Source: CAYOXX01 sp964408025 (GTDB lineage: Bacteria > Acidobacteriota > DATKUA01). From it: 10,267 nucleotides of DNA. The notes beneath the pieces were generated by a model. It ran no database searches and was not told where the DNA came from. It saw nothing but the letters and a program-made list of their open reading frames with translations. Each line of letters begins with the position of its first letter. Position 1 is the stretch's first letter. Shown here in pieces: positions 5,423-10,267 of this stretch. The DNA is taken from assembly GCA_964408025.1 (NCBI GenBank), contig CAYOXX010000105.1, positions 1 to 10,267 on the forward strand, in the 5' to 3' direction. Both the position numbers and the translations under genes were made by a program.

Positions 5423-8290
5423 TCAACGAAGGCGCTCGCTGACTATCTCGCGGCCTTTTTCGAGCGCTTCGGGGAGTTTGTCGGGCGACTTTCCACCGGC
5501 CTGGGCGAGCGAGGGGCTGCCGCCGCCCCCGCCGCCGATATACTTTGCGATGTCGCGGATGAGCTCGCCGCAATTGATCTTGTCTTTGAGGTCCTTTGTA
5601 GCGGCGAGGATGAGGGTGGCTTTCTTGCCGCTTTTGTCGCCGAGGAGTACGACGCCGCTTTTGATCTTAGAGCGGATCTCGTCGGCGAGGTTGCGCAGTG
5701 CGCCAGGGTCGAGATCCTCGGTGAGTAGCGTGGCGATCTTGTGCCCGCCGACCTCGACGGTCTCGTACTGGGGGCCGGCGCCGGGGCCGCCCCCAGCCAG
5801 TTTGACCTTGAGGGCTTGGAGCTCCTTCTGCAGCTTCTTCTGCTCGGCCAGTAGTTTCTTTGTGCTGTCGGCCAACTCCTCGGGCGACGACTTGAGCAGT
5901 TCGGCGGTCGCGGCGATCAGGTCGCGATCGCCCTGCACGCGCCGGACCGCTCCCTCGGCGGTGACCGCCTCGATGCGGCGCACTCCGGCGGCGACGCTCC
6001 CCTCGCTTAGCAGGTGGAAGAGCCCTATCTCGCCGGTGTTGTTGACGTGTGTGCCGCCGCAGAGCTCGGCGCTGTAGTCGCCGGTGCGGATGACGCGCAC
6101 GTCGTCCTCGTACTTCTCGCCAAACAGGGCGATGACGCCCTCCTTGACCGCCTCGTCGAGCGACTTGACCTCGGAGCGCACGGGTGCGCCCTCGCGGATG
6201 CGGCGGTTGACCAGGCGCTCGAAGAGCTCCAGCTCGTGGGGGTCCATGGCGCTGAAGTGCGTGAAGTCGAAGCGCACGCGTTCTGGCCCCACCAGCGAGC
6301 CGGCCTGCTTGACGTGCCGGCCGAGCAGGTCGCGCAGGGCCCACTGCATGATGTGGGTGACGGTGTGGTTGGCGCGGATGGCGGCGCGGCGCTCGTGATC
6401 GACCTCAGCGATTAACTTCTGCCCCACCTCTAGGGAGCCGGCGGTGACGCGCGCGTGGTGAACGTGGAGCTTGCCCTCGACCTTGGAGGTGTCGGAAACC
6501 ATTGCCGCTATGCCCTCGGCGTGCAGGCGTCCGGTGTCGCCGACCTGGCCGCCGCTCTCGCCGTAGAACGGCGTGGCGTCGAGGACCACCTGGCCTTCCT
6601 CGCCTTTGGTTAGCTTTTTTACCCGCTTTGCACCCTTGACTAAGGCCAGGACCTCGGCGCCGTCGTGCTCCTCGGTCTCGTAACCGACGAAGCGCGTGGG
6701 ACCGAACTCCTCGAGGATAGCCCGGAAGACCGGCTCGACCTTCTCCTCGCCACTCCCCTTCCAGGCCGCGCGGGCCCGCTCACGCTGGCGCTCGAGTGAT
6801 TTGGAAAAGCCATTCATATCAATTATCAATCCGTTTTCTGAGGCTATCTCTTGTGCTAGATCAAGAGGAAGTCCATAAGTATCGTAGAGCTTAAAAACTT
6901 CTTCGCCATCAATTATCGACCTTCTTAAATACTGCTCAAGTGTTTTGGCAAATTTTGATGATTCCTTCACATAAGCTGGTATTTGCTTTTTTATTTCTCT
7001 GTCCAAATAAGTTCCAAATTTCATCAGACTACCGGAAACATCTCTTAAAGAATTTAGAACATTATCTGCGACTTGCTTTAATGCCGTAGAAGCCGAAGCA
7101 CCTGCTTTTGAATACTCTTCAACTATAGGCTCTATATGTTTCTTGTACTCTCTAAATAATTCGTAGAGCTTTTCCGTTGAGATTTCAAATGTTCGCCCGA
7201 AGCGCTCCTCCTCGCTCTTGATCACCCTGGCGACGTAGTCGCGGTTCTCGAGCAGCTCGGGGTAGACGCCGCCCATGACGCGGCCCACGAGCGCGCACTG
7301 CTGGCAGAGGAAGGGCTCGTCGAGGCCGATGAGGCGGCCGTGGCGGATGGCGCGGCGGATGATGCGGCGCAGGACGTAGCCGCGGCCCTCGTTGCTGGGC
7401 AGTGCGCCGTCGGAGACGAGGAAGGCCATGGCGCGCAGGTGGTCAGCGATGACGCGCACGCTGACCGACTTCTCGTCGTCAGTTCGATAGTCGACGCCCG
7501 CGAGTTCGGCTACCGCCTCGACGTAGGGCAAGAAGAGGTCGGTGTCGTAGTTGCTGATGACACCCTGCAAAACGGCGGCGATGCGCTCGAGGCCGGCGCC
7601 GGTGTCGACGCTGGGCGCGGGCAGGGGTTCGGTGGTGCCGTCGTCGGCTGTGTTGAACTGCATGAAGACGAGGTTCCAGAGCTCGACGAAGGCGTCGTCG
7701 CCGCCCAGCTCGACCTCCTCGGGGGTGCGCAGGCGCCCCTCGGGCGGGCGCATGTCGTAGTGCAGCTCGCTGCAAGGGCCGTTGGGGCCGGTGTCGCCCA
7801 TCGCCCAGTAGTTGTCTTTCTTGCCGAGGCGGAAGATGCGCTCCGCCGGCAAGTCGATCTCCTCCTCCCAGATGCGGTGGGCCTCGTCGTCGTCGCGGTA
7901 GACTGTGGCGTAGAAGCGGTCGGCGTCGAGGCCGTAGACCTCGGTCATCAGCTCCCAGGCGTAGCGGATCGCCTCGCGCTTGAAGTAGTCGCCGAAGCTG
8001 AAGTTTCCGAGCATCTCGAAGAAGGTGTGGTGGCGGGCGGTGCGGCCGACCTGCTCGAAGTCGTTGTGCTTGCCGGTGACGCGCAGGCACTTCTGGCTCG
8101 AGGTGGCGGTTTTGTAATCGCGGCTCTCCAGCCCGAGGAATACGTTCTTGAACTGGTTCATGCCGGCGTTGGTGAACATCAGCGTCGGGTCGCCGTGCGG
8201 GATGAGCGCAGAGCTCTTGACGACGCGGTGGCCGCGCTCGGCGAAGTAGTCGATGTAGGTCCGGCGGACCTCGTTGTGGTCCATGCTCAC
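5423..8290 (-). CDS. alaS: Alanyl-tRNA synthetase with an unusual in-frame insertion
   Basis: Class II synthetase that charges tRNA-Ala and clears mischarged Ser/Gly-tRNA-Ala. Order: aminoacylation domain (about 1-250; SSALIPHGDPTLMFTNAGMN is the family's N-terminal core), tRNA-recognition domain, editing domain with zinc-site motifs HTVTH (642-646) and CGGTH (Cys744, His748), coiled coil (about 795-825) and C-Ala domain ending GGGGGGSPSLAQAGG. All landmarks are intact, so it should be functional. At 955 residues it is about 80 longer than the E. coli enzyme (876). The excess is one insertion of about 73 residues between Phe364 (FGRTFE) and SIIDGEEVFKLYDTYG (ending near 472), coded by an AT-rich tract (about 6797-7195). 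The GTG start at 8290 is preferred over the ATG at 8284 because GGAGGG lies 8 nt before it. A near-consensus promoter lies just upstream. Confidence 0.97.
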   Translation of the reverse strand: MSMDHNEVRRTYIDYFAERGHRVVKSSALIPHGDPTLMFTNAGMNQFKNVFLGLESRDYKTATSSQKCLRVTGKHNDFEQVGRTARHHTFFEMLGNFSFGDYFKREAIRYAWELMTEVYGLDADRFYATVYRDDDEAHRIWEEEIDLPAERIFRLGKKDNYWAMGDTGPNGPCSELHYDMRPPEGRLRTPEEVELGGDDAFVELWNLVFMQFNTADDGTTEPLPAPSVDTGAGLERIAAVLQGVISNYDTDLFLPYVEAVAELAGVDYRTDDEKSVSVRVIADHLRAMAFLVSDGALPSNEGRGYVLRRIIRRAIRHGRLIGLDEPFLCQQCALVGRVMGGVYPELLENRDYVARVIKSEEERFGRTFEISTEKLYELFREYKKHIEPIVEEYSKAGASASTALKQVADNVLNSLRDVSGSLMKFGTYLDREIKKQIPAYVKESSKFAKTLEQYLRRSIIDGEEVFKLYDTYGLPLDLAQEIASENGLIIDMNGFSKSLERQRERARAAWKGSGEEKVEPVFRAILEEFGPTRFVGYETEEHDGAEVLALVKGAKRVKKLTKGEEGQVVLDATPFYGESGGQVGDTGRLHAEGIAAMVSDTSKVEGKLHVHHARVTAGSLEVGQKLIAEVDHERRAAIRANHTVTHIMQWALRDLLGRHVKQAGSLVGPERVRFDFTHFSAMDPHELELFERLVNRRIREGAPVRSEVKSLDEAVKEGVIALFGEKYEDDVRVIRTGDYSAELCGGTHVNNTGEIGLFHLLSEGSVAAGVRRIEAVTAEGAVRRVQGDRDLIAATAELLKSSPEELADSTKKLLAEQKKLQKELQALKVKLAGGGPGAGPQYETVEVGGHKIATLLTEDLDPGALRNLADEIRSKIKSGVVLLGDKSGKKATLILAATKDLKDKINCGELIRDIAKYIGGGGGGSPSLAQAGGKSPDKLPEALEKGREIVSERLR
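6797..7195 (-). other. AT-rich mosaic patch inside alaS, including a 73-residue insertion
   Basis: Hand counting 6841-7200 gives 132 G/C in 360 bases (about 37%), against 39/60 (65%) in the next 60 bases upstream in the gene. Codons switch abruptly to A/T endings at Arg366 (CGA) and back at about Ser498. The patch covers residues about 366-498. The first part is extra relative to E. coli AlaRS: helical, lysine- and glutamate-rich, with ASASTALKQVADNVLNSL and REIKKQIPAYVKESSKF. The last part (about 457-498) is conserved AlaRS core (EEVFKLYDTYGLPLDLAQ). The frame is kept at both edges. This fits replacement by a homologous segment from an AT-rich donor. Not an intein: no splice-junction Cys/Ser start or His-Asn end. 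Confidence 0.8.
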
Positions 8291-8300
8291 CGCCGTTACC

Positions 8301-8306
8301 CTCCGG
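8301..8306 (-). promoter_or_regulatory. Ribosome binding site deciding the alaS start
   Basis: GGAGGG (near complement of 8299-8304) lies about 8 nt before the GTG at 8290 and about 14 nt before the ATG at 8284. The spacing favours the GTG, adding Met-Ser before the ATG-encoded Met. Position is approximate by one or two bases. Confidence 0.55.
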
Positions 8307-8326
8307 TCGAGCGATTAAGGCGCCAC

Positions 8327-8355
8327 AGTATAGAGAATCGGCACGGCGCGGTCAA
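8327..8355 (-). promoter_or_regulatory. Near-consensus sigma70 promoter of alaS
   Basis: On the minus strand TTGACC (complement of 8350-8355, 5/6) and TATACT (complement of 8327-8332, 5/6) are separated by exactly 17 bp. Transcription would start near 8320, giving a leader of about 30 nt that holds the GGAGGG ribosome binding site. The leader is too short for a T-box or similar riboswitch, so control at this promoter would act at initiation. Confidence 0.75.
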
Positions 8356-8635
8356 AGGCTGGCGGCGCGCCAGGCAGGTCGGTGACGCGCGCCCGCCGAT
8401 TGTGCTACCTTGATCCAGGTAACCGCCGTGCGGTTGTTACTGCGCTGTCTCGCACCCATAGGAGAATAGTAGAAGATGACGAGACGGTAAAAAGTCTGAA
8501 AACACCGAGAAAAACAGTTAGATGCTCTGGAAAAGTGGGCAGACCGAAGTATCGTGACGTCCCGTAAACTATTGATATTGTGCGTGATATCTCCAAGGCA
8601 GGATACTCGGTTTGACCCTCTTTTCGCCAAACACC
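8356..8635. other. Non-coding spacer upstream of alaS; no convincing gene
   Basis: Within the 500-bp gap between alaS and the DsrE-family gene, this part holds no recognisable gene on either strand. The longest plus-strand frame (8382-8567, GTG start, 61 codons) lacks a ribosome binding site and resembles nothing I know. Two small adjoining hairpins occur: ACCT/AGGT (8407-8420) and AACCGC/GCGGTT with a CGT triloop (8421-8435). Bases about 8460-8600 are AT-richer than the genes. The rest of the gap (8636-8754) is filled by palindromic elements described separately. Confidence 0.6.
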
Positions 8636-8690
8636 AGGAGCGTGGACATTCTTGTCCACGATTGGCCGACAGGAATGTCGGCCCTCCTAC
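8636..8690. repeat. REPIN-like palindromic element B (outer arms plus two hairpins)
   Basis: Outer arms AGGAG (8636-8640) and CTCCT (8684-8688) enclose two perfect 8-bp hairpins: CGTGGACA/TGTCCACG around TTCT (8641-8660) and GGCCGACA/TGTCGGCC around GGAA (8664-8683), joined by ATT. Read in reverse, the second hairpin core is GACATTCCTGTC, differing in one base from the first core GACATTCTTGTC, so the two hairpins are diverged inverted copies of each other. The right end CCTAC matches the end of elements A (CTACA) and C (CCTACA). Confidence 0.8.
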
Positions 8691-8706
8691 TATGATAATT
8701 GAGGCA

Positions 8707-8754
8707 AGGCGGTCGACAGGAAAGCTTGTTCGCCGCGGCGAATCTGTCCCGCCT
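8707..8754. repeat. Palindromic element D, upstream of the DsrE-family gene
   Basis: Outer arms AGGCGG (8707-8712) and CCGCCT (8749-8754), then GACAG (8715-8719) and CTGTC (8744-8748), surround a perfect 14-bp palindrome TTCGCCGCGGCGAA (8729-8742). An imperfect hairpin ACAGG-AAAG-CTTGT (8716-8729, one G-U pair) forms an alternative fold. Its GACAGGAA word is shared with element B, which ends 16 bp upstream. The element lies 43 bp before the next gene's start, so it may sit in or near that gene's promoter or leader. Confidence 0.6.
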
Positions 8755-8796
8755 CGGCAACTCTGACAGCCCATACACGAGCATGGAGGAGAGCGT

Positions 8797-9159
8797 ATGT
8801 CTTCGCTGCTGTTCATCGCGACCCGCGGCTCCGACGACCCGACGATGGCTACTTTCCCGTTCGAATTCGCTGTCGACGCGGTTGTGGAGGGCAACGAGGC
8901 CAGCATCGCGCTGATCGGCGAGTCGGTAGTCCTGATGAAGGACCCGGTCGCCGACGAGCTCGACGGCTTCGGCTGCAAGCCGTTCGCGGAAGTTATGCCA
9001 AAGGTGATAGAGCACCAGATCCCAATCTACGTTTGAGGATCGTGCGCGCGGACCCGTGGGGTCCTCGAGTCCGACCTGGAGGGCAAGAACGCCGTCATCA
9101 TGAACACCAAGGTCTTCATAGAGCTGACTGCCGACTGCGACAAGGTCATCAGTCTGTAG
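8797..9159 (+). CDS. DsrE-family redox protein, probable selenoprotein (UGSC motif, in-frame TGA at 9034-9036)
   Basis: A small DsrE/DsrF-like protein, a fold used in sulfur relay and thiol/persulfide chemistry. The ATG at 8797 follows GGAGGA (8785-8790) by 6 nt. Residues 1-79 carry the family pattern: strand SSLLFIATRG, DDPTMATFPFEFAVDA, strand ASIALIG, then VMPKVIEHQIPIYV. TGA comes at codon 80. The same frame then stays open for 40 codons, GSCARTRGVLESDLEGKN... to ..DCDKVISL, ending in TAG (9157-9159). Relatives usually read YVCGSCAKARG, so the TGA replaces the first cysteine of a CxxC-like motif; Cys83 remains. A SECIS-like hairpin lies just downstream. With Sec the product is 120 aa, the normal length for this family; without it, 79 aa. 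A nonsense-mutated pseudogene is the main alternative, less likely given the position of the TGA. Confidence 0.85.
9034..9072 (+). promoter_or_regulatory. Candidate bacterial SECIS element
   Basis: It starts at the in-frame TGA (9034-9036). The upper stem is GGACCC (9050-9055) with GGGTCC (9059-9064), closed by a GTG loop (9056-9058), or equally a 5-bp stem with loop CGTGG. The loop begins 19 nt after the TGA with a G in its first or second position, the features I recall as required for SelB-binding bacterial SECIS hairpins. A lower stem GGAT/GTCC (9037-9040 with 9069-9072, one G-U pair) plus CG/CG (9041-9042 with 9066-9067) would extend it across an internal loop. It is within the coding region, as in bacteria. 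Confidence 0.65.
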
Positions 9160-9205
9160 AGAAGGGGAGATGAGGTTAGGCGGATAGCCCAGGCCAAGAG
9201 AATGC

Positions 9206-9230
9206 GGGCGGCATAAAGGCCGCCCCTACA
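9206..9230. repeat. Half palindromic element C (single hairpin plus right arm)
   Basis: GGGCGGC (9206-9212) and GCCGCCC (9219-9225) form a perfect 7-bp stem with loop ATAAAG, followed by CCTACA. This matches the right half of elements A and B: hairpin 2 then an arm ending CTAC(A). No left hairpin or left arm is visible, so it looks like a solo REP-like unit or decayed element between the DsrE gene and htrA. Confidence 0.6.
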
Positions 9231-9237
9231 ATGGATT

Positions 9238-9269
9238 GGCAATATACTGCGCCTGTGGGCGGTATTGCC
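9238..9269. repeat. Imperfect stem-loop between element C and the htrA end
   Basis: GGCAATA (9238-9244) and TATTGCC (9263-9269) are perfect 7-bp inverted arms, with an inner GCC/GGC (9251-9253 with 9258-9260). It lies between the 3' ends of the DsrE gene and of htrA, where a bidirectional terminator is expected, but no T-run follows on either strand. Confidence 0.35.
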
Positions 9270-9300
9270 GAAACTTAGAGATGCGAATCCGCTGCCGCTC

Positions 9301-10267
9301 CTATTCCGGTACGCGCACCGGGACGTAGGCGGCGTTTTCGCCGCGGCGCACCCAGAACAGCGCCGACTCGCCCGGCCGCAGCGCAGCGACCGCCGTGTTG
9401 AATTCGGCCACGCTGGTGATCGCCCTGCGGTTGATCTCCTGGATCAGGTCTCCGGGTTGGAGCCCGGCCCTCTGTGCGGGCCCGCCGTTGAGGACGCTGG
9501 AGACGATTACTCCCTCGCGGCCCTCGTAGCCGTAGCGCTGCGCCAGCCCGGGGCTCAGCTCCGCCACCCGCAGGCCGATGCTCTGCAGCGTTCCCTCCGC
9601 CTCGCCGGAAGGCTCCTGGCTGCCGGAGCCGGCGTCGGCGGTCTCTCCTCTCTCGCCGAGGCGCACGGTGATCTCGTGCCGCCGGCCGTCGCGCAAGACC
9701 GTGAGGACGACATCGGTACCGGGAGCCGACATGCCGACGCGGTTAACCAGGTCCTGGCTGCTGTCGACCGGCTGGCCGTCGAGTTCGAGCACCAGGTCGC
9801 CGCGGCGCAGCCCGGCCCGGGCAGCGGGTGTGTCGGCCAGCACGTCGGCCACCAGGGCGCCGGTCGGGCGCTCGAGGCCGAGGGCGTCGGCCATGTTCTC
9901 GTCCACCGCCTGCACCTGCACGCCGAGCCAGCCGTGCAGCACGCGGCCGTGGCGCTGCAGGCTCTCCATGATCCGGCGCGCCATGTTGACCGGTATGGCG
10001 AAGCCGACGCCCTGGAAGGTGCCGCTGCGCGTGGCGATGGCGGTGTTGATGCCGATCAGCTCGCCGCGCAGGTTGACCAGCGCGCCGCCGCTGTTGCCGG
10101 GGTTGATGGCGGCGTCGGTCTGGATGAAGCCCTTGAAGATCTCCTCGCCGCGCGCATAGACCGAGCGGCGCGTGGCGCTCACGACGCCGGTGGTCACCGA
10201 GTTCTCGAGCCCGTAGGGGTTGCCGATGGCGATGGCGGTCTCGCCGATCATGAGCTCGTCGCTGTCG
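9301..10267 (-). CDS. HtrA/DegP-type periplasmic serine protease with two PDZ domains, N-terminus off the window
   Basis: The C-terminal 321 or so residues of an HtrA/DegP-family protease, the ATP-independent enzyme that degrades or refolds damaged envelope proteins. The frame runs off the right edge: codons for DSDEL precede the internal Met at 10251, matching the family's GDSDEL..G..AIAIGNP, so that Met is not the start. Counting from it, the protease part has GNPYGL (10-15), TTGVVSA and the catalytic serine in NPGNSGGAL (Ser54, bases 10090-10092). PDZ1 spans about 107-200 (GWLGVQVQ, PAARAGLRRGD) and PDZ2 about 225-315 (PAQRAGLQPGDLI), joined by an acidic Gly/Ser linker. The His and Asp of the triad and the signal peptide lie outside. 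I cannot tell DegP, DegQ and DegS-like members apart, though two PDZ domains exclude DegS. Confidence 0.95.
   Translation of the reverse strand, partial: DSDELMIGETAIAIGNPYGLENSVTTGVVSATRRSVYARGEEIFKGFIQTDAAINPGNSGGALVNLRGELIGINTAIATRSGTFQGVGFAIPVNMARRIMESLQRHGRVLHGWLGVQVQAVDENMADALGLERPTGALVADVLADTPAARAGLRRGDLVLELDGQPVDSSQDLVNRVGMSAPGTDVVLTVLRDGRRHEITVRLGERGETADAGSGSQEPSGEAEGTLQSIGLRVAELSPGLAQRYGYEGREGVIVSSVLNGGPAQRAGLQPGDLIQEINRRAITSVAEFNTAVAALRPGESALFWVRRGENAAYVPVRVPE

Noticed and set aside
6797..7195. Intein or intron in alaS
   Set aside because: No Cys/Ser at an N-terminal splice junction, no His-Asn at the end and no endonuclease motifs; the tract is too short for a typical intron and stays in frame with conserved AlaRS core inside it.
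7340..8413. Long plus-strand open frame (357 codons) opposite the 5' half of alaS
   Set aside because: Antisense shadow of GC-rich codons, low-complexity Val/Ala/Gly composition, no ribosome binding site, and alaS is unmistakable on the other strand.
8382..8567. Plus-strand frame of 61 codons in the spacer upstream of alaS
   Set aside because: GTG start without a Shine-Dalgarno, start overlaps the alaS promoter region, and the translation resembles nothing I recognise.
8352..9015. Minus-strand frames opposite the DsrE-family gene
   Set aside because: They are antisense to a gene with a strong ribosome binding site and clear family match, and they run through the palindromic elements.
9034..9036. 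TGA read as a simple stop or a pseudogene mutation
   Set aside because: Frame and homology continue for 40 codons, the lesion would have hit exactly the redox cysteine, and there is a SECIS-like hairpin. Kept as the main alternative, not fully excluded.
9034..9036. Genome-wide recoding of TGA as Trp or Gly
   Set aside because: The transketolase N subunit and alaS end in TGA at the expected protein ends, and GC content is high, unlike lineages known for such recoding.
1..10267. CRISPR arrays, tRNA or rRNA genes
   Set aside because: I saw no regularly spaced direct repeats, no tRNA cloverleaf with a TTCGA-type arm, and no rRNA-like conserved sequence. The cloverleaf-like palindromes lack tRNA features.

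Overview
The window looks like a chromosomal segment of a GC-rich bacterium. Most coding sequence has strongly G/C-biased third positions. The gene content fits an uncultivated, probably Gram-negative-type lineage: a transketolase split into two subunits, an exported lytic transglycosylase, a periplasmic-type HtrA/DegP protease and a large exported repeat protein. A candidate selenocysteine codon implies a Sec-decoding organism. I cannot place the phylum from this window. TGA is an ordinary stop at two other genes here (the transketolase N subunit and alaS), so the genetic code appears standard.

Layout. Positions 99-377 (+) hold an AT-rich orphan gene with its own promoter and a strong Shine-Dalgarno; it ends 2 bp from the end of the oppositely oriented transketolase operon. 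Positions 2181-380 (-) encode the N-terminal (ThDP-binding) and C-terminal transketolase subunits, joined by a TGATG stop/start overlap. A lytic transglycosylase (3039-2302, -) and an exported beta-propeller-like protein (3335-4498, +) diverge from a 295-bp spacer with one promoter candidate each way. The propeller gene converges on a haloacid-dehalogenase-type hydrolase (5235-4516, -). Upstream of that lies alaS (8290-5423, -), with a near-consensus promoter. The region 8291-8796 has no convincing gene but carries the alaS promoter and two palindromic elements. Positions 8797-9159 (+) hold a DsrE-family redox gene interrupted by one in-frame TGA. The window ends inside an htrA/degP gene (9301 to the right edge, -).

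Three things stand out. (1) The TGA of the DsrE gene replaces the first cysteine of the family's CGSC-type motif, the frame stays open and homologous for 40 codons after it, and a GC-rich stem-loop with a G at the start of its loop lies just downstream. This looks like a selenoprotein that routine annotation would truncate to 79 residues. (2) alaS contains an AT-rich tract of about 400 bp (about 37% GC by hand count against about 65% next to it), still in frame. It carries an insertion of about 73 residues plus a stretch of conserved AlaRS core, which suggests an intragenic foreign patch. (3) Intergenic spacers hold REPIN-like palindromes, each with outer arms and two inner hairpins, plus a half element and a related palindromic block just upstream of the DsrE gene.

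The genes do not form one pathway. The window is mostly housekeeping (pentose-phosphate metabolism, tRNA charging, envelope maintenance) with small patches that look acquired.
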